From positions 1-16,788 of the forward strand of contig JAAYLO010000009.1 of the NCBI GenBank assembly GCA_012521855.1: 16,788 nucleotides of DNA, given 5' to 3'. Below the pieces are notes generated by a model. It worked only from the letters and a program-made list of their open reading frames with translations. It was not told where the DNA came from and did not search any database. Made by a program: the position numbers and the translations under genes. Within the stretch, counting starts at the first letter, position 1, and each line of letters begins with the position of its first letter. Positions 8,147 to 15,472 of the stretch are shown here, piece by piece. Source of the DNA: Halanaerobiaceae bacterium. GTDB taxonomy: Bacteria > Bacillota > Halanaerobiia > Halanaerobiales > DTU029.

Positions 8147-9139
8147 CTATTTCACCTTCTTAGCTCTTATCTTAAACATCATTACCTGTAAAGCCAGGTC
8201 CTTTTTTACATTACTTTTTATATACCCTTCTATATTATTTACTAACTCCATGATAGATATCAATTCTTCCAGCGAATAGTATTGAGATGATAATTTTAGC
8301 TGCTCAAGATAGTCATAATTTATTATTTCATTATAATATCCCTGATTATATAATATTATATCTCTATACCAGCTTAATATCAAATAAAAGATAGAACTTT
8401 CATCCATATCATTAATAAAAGAGATAAGCTCATCAACAAATCTAAAAATACTGACCGCATCCAGCTCTGATATTTTATACAGCCTTTCCAGTATTTTCTT
8501 CCTCTGTGCAGGAAAATCCTCATTTTTGATCAATTCAAAGGCCCGTCCCAGACTCCCGTCTGCCAGTCTGGCTATTAATTTTGTATCTTCTTCCTGATAG
8601 CCTTCCTCCAGTAGTTTTGCTTCAATAATTTTAACAGACAGTGGATTAAACTGTATCTTCTGGCAGCGGGAAATAACTGTCGGTAAAAGCTGATCCAATT
8701 CCTCTGCCAGCAAAATAATGACTCCATATTGAGGAGGCTCTTCCAGGGTCTTTAATAAACTATTGGCAGCTTCAGGAGTTAAGCTGTCAGCATCTTCAAT
8801 TATATGAACTTTCCACCGGCCATCAAAGGGCTTATAGGATAATTCCCTCTGGAGTTCTCTAATTTGATCAATCTTGATGGAATCTCCCTCTTCAATTCCT
8901 GTAATTATCAAATCAGGATGGTTTTTATGCTCTATTTTACGACAGGACAGGCACTTTTCGCAGGAATCAATACCTTCATCTTTACAAAACAGGGCCTTTG
9001 CAAATTCTACCGCTGTAGTCTTCTTTCCTATTCCCCTTTTGCCTGTAAACAAATAAGCATGGTGTATCCTGCCGCTCTTCAGCTCATCCTGCAGAATCCG
9101 GACAGCGGCGTCCTGTCCCGCTATTTTCTGGAAACTCAT
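8147..9139 (-). CDS. holB: DNA polymerase III delta' subunit (clamp loader)
   Basis: A 330-residue AAA+ protein that, with delta and tau, loads the sliding clamp onto primed DNA. The N-terminal domain shows a P-loop GKRGIGKKT (33-41), a zinc module with C52, C60, C63 and C66, a DEAD-like IIEDAD (113-118), LLKTLEEPP (128-136) and the SRC arginine-finger motif in ISRCQ (156-160). The C-terminal collar domain (about 210-330) is less conserved, as usual. It lies 24 bases after darA; the yaaR gene that separates the two in B. subtilis is missing. The order darA-holB-ricT supports the assignment over a tau/gamma subunit, which would be longer. Confidence -1.
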   Translation of the reverse strand: MSFQKIAGQDAAVRILQDELKSGRIHHAYLFTGKRGIGKKTTAVEFAKALFCKDEGIDSCEKCLSCRKIEHKNHPDLIITGIEEGDSIKIDQIRELQRELSYKPFDGRWKVHIIEDADSLTPEAANSLLKTLEEPPQYGVIILLAEELDQLLPTVISRCQKIQFNPLSVKIIEAKLLEEGYQEEDTKLIARLADGSLGRAFELIKNEDFPAQRKKILERLYKISELDAVSIFRFVDELISFINDMDESSIFYLILSWYRDIILYNQGYYNEIINYDYLEQLKLSSQYYSLEELISIMELVNNIEGYIKSNVKKDLALQVMMFKIRAKKVK

Positions 9140-9163
9140 AATAATACCTCGATTCTATATCAC

Positions 9164-9520
9164 TTACATTTTAACGAACTCCTGGACATTTATAACAAAA
9201 ACGGTAGCACCGCCAATCTGGACTTCCATAGGAAAAGTATAATAACTTTCCATCGTATTAGCAACGGGTGACATGGGAGCTATAGTCTTTTTGCGGGTCC
9301 GGCAATTTTCCTTAATTATCTCTTTCAGTTCCTGGAGATTATCTTCATCTGTACCAATCAGGAAAGTAGTATTTCCTTCTCTCAAGAAGCCCCCCGTACT
9401 GGCCAATTTTGTCACCTGAAATCCATCCCTGTTCAGAGCTTCTAATAAATTCTGGGCATCATGATCATGGACAATGGCAATCACCATTTTCATTTTATCA
9501 ATGTTCCCCTCTTTAGTCAT
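9164..9520 (-). CDS. darA: DarA/YaaQ, PII-like cyclic-di-AMP receptor
   Basis: A 118-residue PII-like protein. The core KLASTGGFLREGNTTFLIG and the later IGGATVFVINVQEF segment match DarA (YaaQ/PstA), a trimer that binds cyclic di-AMP at subunit interfaces and presumably relays the signal to an unidentified partner. Two starts are possible: the ATG at 9520, six bases after the tmk stop with a strong AGGAGGGG upstream at a longish distance, and the ATG at 9493, which matches the family's usual MKxxxAIV beginning but has a distant GAGGGG. The longer form is given. The position between tmk and holB is conserved in Firmicutes. Confidence -1.
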   Translation of the reverse strand: MTKEGNIDKMKMVIAIVHDHDAQNLLEALNRDGFQVTKLASTGGFLREGNTTFLIGTDEDNLQELKEIIKENCRTRKKTIAPMSPVANTMESYYTFPMEVQIGGATVFVINVQEFVKM

Positions 9521-9526
9521 TTTTAT

Positions 9527-10198
9527 TTAATCCCCTCCTTTTAAAGTCCTGCTCACCTTTTTATATATCTCCTGATGTATCATCTCGATAGACTTAAACC
9601 GGCCTTTTTCTTCACAATTAATTATACACCACTTATATAAACCCGCAATTTCCAGGGCATTATTGTATGTGGAATATAAATAATCAAAATCCCTTTCATG
9701 TATATCCTGTTTTCCCCTGGACTTTATTATCTCAATACTATATACCGGGGGCACATCCAGAAATATTACAAGATCAGGCTCAGGAAGCTGGAATTTTTTA
9801 AACTCCAGGTCCCACAGCCATTTCAGATACTCTTTCCTCTCTTTCTCATTATCTATCTTCGAGGCCTGGTGAATCATATTGGAAGTAGTATAACGGTCCG
9901 CAAGAATAATTGCCCCCTTTTCATAATGGTTTTTCCATTTCATCTGATATGATGCAAACCTGTCTACTGCATAGAAAGCCGAAGCTGCATATAGATTAAT
10001 ATCCCTGGGGTCTTCTCCAAAATCCCCTCTCAGATACATTTTCACCAGGGCAGATGAATCACTTGTATAATCAGGGAATTTAACCTGGAAAACATGATGA
10101 CCTTCTTCCTTTAATCTTTTATACAACAATTCAAACTGAGTACTCTTACCACTACCATCAGTTCCGGACTCTATCACTACGAGTTTACCCTGTGCCAT
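9527..10198 (-). CDS. tmk: Thymidylate kinase
   Basis: A 223-residue nucleoside-monophosphate kinase that phosphorylates dTMP to dTDP. It has a P-loop GTDGSGKST (12-20), the DR motif at 79-80 in AVDRF, the DRY-type motif ADRYTTSN (100-107) and a LID-like stretch around KSRGKQDIHERD (159-170). It belongs to a divergent branch in which the P-loop is preceded by IES and followed by a KFPDYTSDSSALVKMYL segment. That differs from the B. subtilis form, but the position ahead of darA and holB supports the same role. The ATG has an AGGGG site nine bases upstream. It is the first gene of the operon that runs to rex. Confidence is good on kinase family, slightly lower on strict dTMP specificity. Confidence -1.
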   Translation of the reverse strand: MAQGKLVVIESGTDGSGKSTQFELLYKRLKEEGHHVFQVKFPDYTSDSSALVKMYLRGDFGEDPRDINLYAASAFYAVDRFASYQMKWKNHYEKGAIILADRYTTSNMIHQASKIDNEKERKEYLKWLWDLEFKKFQLPEPDLVIFLDVPPVYSIEIIKSRGKQDIHERDFDYLYSTYNNALEIAGLYKWCIINCEEKGRFKSIEMIHQEIYKKVSRTLKGGD

Positions 10199-10280
10199 AT
10201 CTAAAACCCCTATCTATTTACTCTTTTGCGGAGCAAATATATTAGTATTCTCTTCTCTTTAATATTTATATTCTCTACAA

Positions 10281-10318
10281 AGAAGAAAATCCCTGCAAAT
10301 TAAGACTACAGGGGATTT
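10281..10318 (-). terminator. Terminator-like hairpin reading on the minus strand
   Basis: The arms 10287-10295 (AAATCCCTG) and 10309-10318 (CAGGGGATTT) pair with one bulged base. On the minus strand the stem is followed by TTTTCTTCTTT. It is the first terminator after trxB, so guaB-trxB transcripts would cross the whole HTH gene in antisense before stopping here, ahead of tmk. Confidence -1.
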
Positions 10319-10337
10319 GTCAGTATAACCGGTTCTT

Positions 10338-10347
10338 TTCCCGGGAA
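10338..10347. repeat. TTCCCGGGAA palindrome upstream of the HTH gene
   Basis: A 10-bp perfect palindrome about 37 bases before the HTH start. The identical decamer forms the core of the larger palindrome at 3376-3397. I found no other copy in the window, and both copies lie between genes. It may be a binding site for a dimeric regulator. Confidence -1.
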
Positions 10348-10383
10348 TACTATTACTGAAAACTATCCTGTAAGGAGAAAAAT

Positions 10384-10545
10384 ATGAAAAAAGAGACTAA
10401 AAAAGAGCAAATCAAGCAGCTTAAGATTCTGCCTGTCTGGCCAACTGGAATGAGTGAGTACGAAATTTCTGAAAAACTCGGGGTCTCAATAAAGACTGTA
10501 AAAGAGGTTATGGAAGATTTAAACGAAAATGATGAAAGACCATAG
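10384..10545 (+). CDS. Small helix-turn-helix protein (53 aa)
   Basis: An ATG at 10384 preceded by a strong AAGGAG (10372-10377, spacing six) opens a 53-codon frame ending in TAG at 10543-10545. The protein has a lysine-rich N-terminus (MKKETKKEQIKQL), then MSEYEISEKLGVSIKTVKEV, which fits a helix-turn-helix of the sigma-4/DeoR-like type (helix 2 EISEKLGV, turn, recognition helix KTVKEVMEDL). There is no room for a ligand-binding domain, so if it binds DNA it would do so as a bare HTH or with a partner. It is the only plus-strand gene between 2637 and the window end. It converges on trxB with two bases between the stops and no terminator. Its function is not recognised. Confidence -1.
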   Translation: MKKETKKEQIKQLKILPVWPTGMSEYEISEKLGVSIKTVKEVMEDLNENDERP

Positions 10546-10547
10546 CT

Positions 10548-11483
10548 CTAATTCAAATTATCTATATATTTACTGGCCTCTATTGCAGCAGCTGCCCCGG
10601 CCCCGGCTGAGGTTATTACCTGTCTATAGAAAGGATCCTGAACATCACCTGCTGCAAAGACCCCCTCTTTACTGGTCATGTATCTGCTGTCTGTAACAAT
10701 ATACCCCTGTTCATCCAGTTCCAGATAGTCCCTGAAAAGTTCTGAATTGGGCTGATGGCCGATAGCAATAAATACCCCGCTGACACCTTCCAATTCCCTT
10801 TTTTCTTTATTTATATTATTCCTTATTATAAGACCTTCTACCTTTTCATCGCCTAAAATATCTTCCAGTTCAGAATCCCAGATTACCTCAACTTTAGGAT
10901 TCCTAATAACCCTGTCTGCGAGTATCTTTGTACCCCTGAATTTATTACGGCGATGGATAATATAAACTTTTGAACAAAACCTGGTCAAATAATTAGCCTC
11001 CTCCAGAGCTGTATCGCCGCCGCCAACTACTGCAACATCTTTACCCTTAAAGAAAGCACCGTCACAGGTTGCACAATAAGAAACACCTCTGCCGGAAAGC
11101 CTTTTTTCACTCTCAAGGCCCAGCTTCCGGGGAGAAGCTCCTGTAGCAATAATCACTGTATCTGTTTTATATACTCCTCCATCAGTTTCAATAATATAAG
11201 GCCTTTTATCCAGATTTACTCTCCTGACAAGTTCATAGACCATTCTGCCTTCCAGATTTTCAAGCTGTTCAATCACTCTCTGCATCAAGTCAAAGCCCCT
11301 TATTCCCTCCGGAAATCCGGGGAAATTCTCTATCTCGGGAGAAGTCGTAATCTGTCCCCCGGGTTCCGGGCCCATTAAAACTACAGGATTTAATCCTGCC
11401 CTGGTCCCGTAAATTCCAGCAGTAAGGCCGGCAGGACCTCCCCCAACAATGACTAATTTTTCTTCTTTTATGTTATCACTCAC
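10548..11483 (-). CDS. trxB: Thioredoxin reductase (NADPH)
   Basis: A 311-residue flavoprotein that passes electrons from NADPH through FAD to thioredoxin. It has the FAD-binding GGGPAG (14-19), the redox-active CATC (137-140) followed by DGAFF, the NADPH-binding GGGDTA (154-159), the HRRNKFR motif (177-183) that favours NADPH over NADH, and the second FAD motif in FAAGDV near the C-terminus. Length and motifs are complete. Translation starts at GTG with a GGGGG stretch upstream; there is no better ATG nearby. It lies 31 bases after guaB and is probably transcribed with it. No thioredoxin gene is adjacent. Confidence -1.
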   Translation of the reverse strand: MSDNIKEEKLVIVGGGPAGLTAGIYGTRAGLNPVVLMGPEPGGQITTSPEIENFPGFPEGIRGFDLMQRVIEQLENLEGRMVYELVRRVNLDKRPYIIETDGGVYKTDTVIIATGASPRKLGLESEKRLSGRGVSYCATCDGAFFKGKDVAVVGGGDTALEEANYLTRFCSKVYIIHRRNKFRGTKILADRVIRNPKVEVIWDSELEDILGDEKVEGLIIRNNINKEKRELEGVSGVFIAIGHQPNSELFRDYLELDEQGYIVTDSRYMTSKEGVFAAGDVQDPFYRQVITSAGAGAAAAIEASKYIDNLN

Positions 11484-11514
11484 TGTGAATATACCCCCTG
11501 ATGATATTTATAAT

Positions 11515-12978
11515 TTAGTCAAAGGAATAATTCGGTGCCTCTTTGGTAATGCTGACATCATGCGGGTGGCTTTCCCTCAAGCCGGCAGAAGTTATTTTTA
11601 CAAACCGGCTCTTTTCATAAAGTTCTTCAATGGTTCTGGCCCCGCAATAACCCATTCCTGCCCGGAGACCGCCAACTAATTGATAGATGGTATCCTGCAG
11701 CGGGCCTTTATAAGGAACCCGTCCTTCAATGCCTTCTGGTACCAGTTTTTTAATTTCGTCCTCTTTATCCTGAAAATAGCGGTCCTTACTGCCATCCTGC
11801 ATGGCACCCAGAGAACCCATACCCCGGTAAACCTTATAACTTCTTCCTTTGTAAATCACCATCTCTCCCGGGCTCTCCTCTGTACCTGCCAGAAGGGTAC
11901 CCAGCATAACAGTAGAAGCTCCTGCAGCAAGGGCTTTTACAATATCACCGGAATATTTTATGCCGCCGTCGGCAATTACAGGAATATTATACTCTCTGGC
12001 TTTTTCAGCACAATCAAAGATTGCTGTGAGCTGGGGAACCCCTACTCCGGCAATTACCCTGGTTGTACAAATAGAGCCTGGACCGATTCCTACCTTAATG
12101 ACATCTGCACCGGCCTTTATCAGGTCCTCTGTGGCTTCAGCAGTAGCAACATTGCCGGCAATTACCAGTAAATCTGGATAGACATTTTTTATCTCCTCTA
12201 CCATATCCAGAACACCCCTGGAATGACCGTGGGCGGTATCAACTACTATAGCATCAACCTCAGCTTCAACCAGAGCCTTTACCCTGTCCATAGTATCTTC
12301 AGTAATACCGACAGCTGCTCCGACAAGGAGTCTGCCCTGCTTATCCTTGGCAGCATTGGGGAACTGTTCTGCTTTTTCTATATCCTTTATAGTAATAAGG
12401 CCCTTCAGGACATTATTTTCATCTACCAGAGGAAGTTTTTCTATCTTATGTTCCTGCAGGACTTCTATTGCTTCCTCTACAGTAGTACCAACCGGAGCTG
12501 TGACGAGCCCTTCAGAAGTCATGACATCTTTTATAAGAAGTGAATAATCCTTCACAAAGCGGAGATCTCTGTTGGTTATAATACCGACCAATTTCATATC
12601 CCTGTCAACTATGGGCACACCGGAAATTCTGTATTTGGACATTAAAGCTTCTGCCTCGCTGATGGGCTTATCCGGTGTTAAATAAAAGGGATCTACAATA
12701 ACTCCGCTTTCAGACCTCTTCACCTGGTCTACTTTTTCTGCCTGGCGTCTTATGCTCATATTTTTATGTATAATACCCAGGCCGCCCTGTCTGGCCATGG
12801 CAATAGCCATTCTTGATTCTGTAACAGTATCCATTCCCGCACTTATAATCGGGATATTCAAAAATATATCTCTGCCCAGCCTGGTCCTTGTATCCACTTC
12901 CCTTGGCAGCACTTCAGATTTGGCAGGCACTAAAAGCACATCATCAAATGTCAAAGCTTCCTTAATAACCTTTTTCAC
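11515..12978 (-). CDS. guaB: IMP dehydrogenase
   Basis: A 487-residue enzyme that oxidises IMP to XMP with NAD+, the committed step to guanine nucleotides. The TIM barrel is interrupted by two CBS domains (about 95-205) that bind regulatory adenine/guanine nucleotides. The catalytic loop is GPGSICTTR with C304, and the flap region includes YRGMGSLGAM (384-393). The C-terminal YCGARTIEEL segment is intact. Translation starts at GTG with AAGGGG eight bases upstream. A strong promoter lies upstream and no purine-riboswitch core is visible in the short leader. guaA is not adjacent; trxB follows in the same direction. Confidence -1.
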   Translation of the reverse strand: MKKVIKEALTFDDVLLVPAKSEVLPREVDTRTRLGRDIFLNIPIISAGMDTVTESRMAIAMARQGGLGIIHKNMSIRRQAEKVDQVKRSESGVIVDPFYLTPDKPISEAEALMSKYRISGVPIVDRDMKLVGIITNRDLRFVKDYSLLIKDVMTSEGLVTAPVGTTVEEAIEVLQEHKIEKLPLVDENNVLKGLITIKDIEKAEQFPNAAKDKQGRLLVGAAVGITEDTMDRVKALVEAEVDAIVVDTAHGHSRGVLDMVEEIKNVYPDLLVIAGNVATAEATEDLIKAGADVIKVGIGPGSICTTRVIAGVGVPQLTAIFDCAEKAREYNIPVIADGGIKYSGDIVKALAAGASTVMLGTLLAGTEESPGEMVIYKGRSYKVYRGMGSLGAMQDGSKDRYFQDKEDEIKKLVPEGIEGRVPYKGPLQDTIYQLVGGLRAGMGYCGARTIEELYEKSRFVKITSAGLRESHPHDVSITKEAPNYSFD

Positions 12979-13049
12979 AAAAACAGCCCCTTTCTATTTA
13001 ATTATATTCTTTTACCTGAAAAGATGATTTATGTAGAAATATTTTTATT

Positions 13050-13078
13050 ATTTTAACAAACTGGAACCATAAAGTCAA
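13050..13078 (-). promoter_or_regulatory. guaB: Sigma-A promoter of guaB-trxB
   Basis: On the minus strand TTGACT (13073-13078) and TAAAAT (13050-13055) are separated by exactly 17 bases. Each hexamer differs from consensus at one position, making this the best promoter match in the window. Transcription would start near 13043, giving a leader of roughly 65 bases before the guaB GTG. Confidence -1.
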
Positions 13079-13120
13079 GATTAATCAACAGAGTCTTTGC
13101 AGATAAAAAAATATAAAAGA

Positions 13121-13147
13121 AAAAAGCCGGCTTTTTTAACAGCCGGC
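13121..13147 (-). terminator. Intrinsic terminator after the OmpA-like gene
   Basis: On the minus strand GCCGGCT and AGCCGGC form a seven-pair GC-rich stem around an A-rich loop, followed directly by TTTTT and then more T-rich sequence. It begins nine bases after the stop of the OmpA/MotB-like gene and separates that operon from guaB. Confidence -1.
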
Positions 13148-13155
13148 CCGTTATT

Positions 13156-13869
13156 TTAATTATCTATAATTTCCTGCATTTTTTCTATTAGATACTGGTC
13201 TTTAATGGTAAATTTGATTTCCACCCTGCGGGACCTTGAACGATTAACAGTACCGTCTTCATTATAAATAAGAGAACTCTCTGATTTACCATTGGCAGTA
13301 ATATAATGCTTAAGCTCCTCTTTGTATTTGAAATCAGGAAACTCATGACCTAAAATAAACTTCACCACACTGGCAGCCCTCCTTTGAGACAGGTCAAGAT
13401 TATACATATAATCACCAGTATCATCCGTATGTCCTTCAATAATAATCTGGGAAACAATATCTTTGTTCTCTTCACTCAAAAGGACTTCTGTATAAACAGG
13501 AAAAAATTCGATCAACATTGCCTTGAATTCCGGTTTGTTTACATCAGAATCAACCTCAAAAAGAACATCTCCACTGAAGGAAATAGCTGCCGTGTTCTTA
13601 TCCAGATATATACCCATATTACTCTCACTGAATTCAGAGCTTAACTCCTCATAAATTTTCTCCCGGAAACCTACTATCTCTGTCACTCTTTTGTTGATCA
13701 TCTCCTGTACTTTTATTACCTCTATTGTAGTAACCTGGGCTACAAATATATAAGAAACCAGTGTCAAAAGAATAATAAACATTATTACACTCAAAAGATC
13801 CGAAAAAGTAGGCCAGAAATTTTCTTCCTTTTCGCTCATCCCCAACAATCTATTAATCCGGCCTGACAT
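13156..13869 (-). CDS. ZorB-like OmpA/MotB-family membrane protein
   Basis: A 237-residue protein with one N-terminal transmembrane helix (about 25-45) and a C-terminal OmpA-type peptidoglycan-binding domain (about 95-222). D24 in FWPTFSDLL sits at the membrane entry where MotB and ZorB keep their proton-carrying aspartate. The OmpA domain shows IIIEGHTDDTG (142-152), NLDLSQRRAASV (157-168) and NRSRSRRVEIKF (209-220). A polar stretch (about 47-85) links the two. The ATG at 13869 is chosen because AGGAGAGG lies seven bases upstream; a TTG at 13896 is in frame but has no site. The start overlaps the channel gene by 17 bases, so the two are translationally coupled as in motAB and zorAB. It could instead be part of a non-defence envelope motor; the family is certain, the role is not. 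Confidence -1.
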   Translation of the reverse strand: MSGRINRLLGMSEKEENFWPTFSDLLSVIMFIILLTLVSYIFVAQVTTIEVIKVQEMINKRVTEIVGFREKIYEELSSEFSESNMGIYLDKNTAAISFSGDVLFEVDSDVNKPEFKAMLIEFFPVYTEVLLSEENKDIVSQIIIEGHTDDTGDYMYNLDLSQRRAASVVKFILGHEFPDFKYKEELKHYITANGKSESSLIYNEDGTVNRSRSRRVEIKFTIKDQYLIEKMQEIIDN

Positions 13870-15421
13870 TGAGAATCCTCTCCTGTTCAGATTCAATTAA
13901 TCTGCTGTACTCTTTTATCCCTTTATTATATTCTCTGATATTCCTGTCCATTTCTCTCACCACATCTGTCAGCTCTTTCACAACAGCTTCCAGGTCATGG
14001 GCATTAAAAGCCAGGCCGCCAAGATATTTCGCCAGAACGGCTTCATTCTCCTGGAATTTGCTTTCCAGGGAGCTTAAAGCCTTACTGATTATTCTGTTGG
14101 ATAAGCCCACATGTTCCAGAAAAATCTTAACATTCCTGCTCATTTCATTGCTATAACTGTCTTTAATTTCACTCATGGCCTGAGTCAGTACCTGGGCATT
14201 CTCTTCAAAGGTCACCGCAACTTCTTTTCTCAGTTTTCCGATATTCTCTACTATTTCTTTATAATCCTCTGCCACTCTATGCTGTCTTTCCAGATTCTCC
14301 TCTAAAGCCGTAAAGAGCTCAGACAATTTATTCCTGTCATCTTTCAATTGTTCCCTGAAAAGCTGATAATTTTCCTTTAAATCCTCCTGACAACCAGAAA
14401 TATCTTCCCTGATCCCTTTTAAGGTTGCAATATTCTCAAGCTGAACATCATAATTATTATTTATTAACTGTCCTATGCTCTCCTGATGTTTATTTAACTC
14501 ATCTATTACATTAAACAGTGCTTCCAGTTTACTGGACAATATATGGACATCTCTGGCAAAACCGGCAGTAAAATCCCTGTTGGTTTGATAAAAATCTTTG
14601 AGATCACTCATGCTGCCGGCAAGATTTGTATTAAAATCCTCCATGTAGGTGGCAGCTTCTTTAAACTGAAGAGAAAACTGTTCAAATCCCCTGATGGCAT
14701 TATATACCCTTTCATTCTGCTCAAGAAGCTCTCCAAAACCCCTTTCCAGCTTCAGATATATATTCCTTAAAGCATTTGTTACAAAAGATTTCTCTGAAAT
14801 TTTAATTTCATTATCAAGATAATTTTCAGTTCTGACCATGACCCCCGTAAGAAACTGTTCTGCATTAAATATCTTCAGCAGGAGGGTAGTCGTCATGGAT
14901 AAACTCATTCCCACTATACTTGTTGCAAAGGCAGTACCCATACCGGATAAGACAGGGTAAATGGTATCCAGAGACGTAATCAATCCATCAGGACCACCGA
15001 GCAGGCTTGACAAAGATACATAAATACCCACAAAAGTACCCAGCACCCCGACAAGGATAAACAGTGAAACTGTTTCTTTTATAAATTTTATGGTACTAAT
15101 TAAGGGAAGCTTTATAAAATCCAGTAAAGGTATTGGGAAAACAGTTGCTTTATATCTTGAAAAAAAGTCTTCTACATAGGCTCCGGTATTAATTTCATTT
15201 ACTGACCTTTTTATAAGATCATCAAAGCCTTCCAGCAAACCACGTAAAGGCTCTTTATAAGTATAACCGTTTTTTAATTTCCGGTTGAAGGAAATAATAT
15301 TTACCCAGATTATAATATATAAGAAAATATCAACAATAAACATTGCTGTAAGCACATGAAAAACCGCCAGGCTTATCAAATCATTACTTATTCCTTCACT
15401 GATTATCCTCAGTATATCCAT
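13853..15421 (-). CDS. ZorA-like MotA/TolQ/ExbB channel protein with long tail
   Basis: A 522-residue protein with three predicted transmembrane helices (about 15-44, 116-141, 158-184). The last two hold the MotA/TolQ/ExbB signature: VGVLGTFVGIYVSL, then GMGTAFATSIVGMSLSM. From about 190 to 522 it is a polar, almost unbroken helical/coiled-coil tail. MotA, TolQ and ExbB lack such a tail, whereas ZorA of Zorya defence systems has one that projects into the cytoplasm and is needed for signalling; the E. coli ZorA tail is longer. With the OmpA-like partner it should form a proton-driven rotary complex. GGAGGGG lies five bases before the ATG. A weak hairpin in the 51-base gap after the NYN gene (15448-15468) might tune expression. 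The main alternative is an uncharacterised envelope energy-transducer. Confidence -1.
   Translation of the reverse strand: MDILRIISEGISNDLISLAVFHVLTAMFIVDIFLYIIIWVNIISFNRKLKNGYTYKEPLRGLLEGFDDLIKRSVNEINTGAYVEDFFSRYKATVFPIPLLDFIKLPLISTIKFIKETVSLFILVGVLGTFVGIYVSLSSLLGGPDGLITSLDTIYPVLSGMGTAFATSIVGMSLSMTTTLLLKIFNAEQFLTGVMVRTENYLDNEIKISEKSFVTNALRNIYLKLERGFGELLEQNERVYNAIRGFEQFSLQFKEAATYMEDFNTNLAGSMSDLKDFYQTNRDFTAGFARDVHILSSKLEALFNVIDELNKHQESIGQLINNNYDVQLENIATLKGIREDISGCQEDLKENYQLFREQLKDDRNKLSELFTALEENLERQHRVAEDYKEIVENIGKLRKEVAVTFEENAQVLTQAMSEIKDSYSNEMSRNVKIFLEHVGLSNRIISKALSSLESKFQENEAVLAKYLGGLAFNAHDLEAVVKELTDVVREMDRNIREYNKGIKEYSRLIESEQERILNVRPD
13877..13884 (-). promoter_or_regulatory. Ribosome binding site deciding the OmpA-like start
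   Basis: AGGAGAGG on the minus strand, seven bases before the ATG at 13869 and inside the end of the channel gene. It rules out the upstream in-frame TTG at 13896 as the main start. Confidence -1.
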
Positions 15422-15472
15422 TTTGTCCCCTCCAGGTATTTATAAATTAAAAGAGAAATTCCCTTTTACAAT

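Larger units (their letters stand above)
10199..10383. other. Divergent region between tmk and the small HTH gene
   Basis: This 185-base non-coding stretch must hold the promoter of the nine-gene tmk operon and that of the HTH gene. I see no close sigma-A match for either. It contains a short inverted repeat TTTGCGGAGCAAA at 10225-10237 just upstream of tmk, the hairpin at 10281-10318, and a TTCCCGGGAA palindrome at 10338-10347. Confidence -1.

Noticed and set aside
11680..12171. Plus-strand open frame of 163 codons opposite guaB
   Set aside because: A long antisense shadow of the intact guaB gene with no domain signature.
12979..13049. Purine riboswitch in the guaB leader
   Set aside because: The leader is only about 65 bases and shows neither the three-way-junction core nor a terminator.
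13045..13064. Possible Rex operator at the guaB promoter (TTGTTAA half-site overlapping the -10)
   Set aside because: Only one half matches; the second half does not resemble TTAACAA, and a TTGTTAA-like stretch is common in AT-rich DNA.
13156..15421. Flagellar stator MotA-MotB
   Set aside because: The channel protein has three rather than four membrane helices and a long helical tail, and no flagellar gene is nearby; ZorA/ZorB-like fits better.
15448..15468. Hairpin between the NYN gene and the ZorA-like gene as a terminator
   Set aside because: The stem is weak and A-T rich with a G-U pair and lacks a proper T-run, so it probably does not separate the genes into two transcripts.
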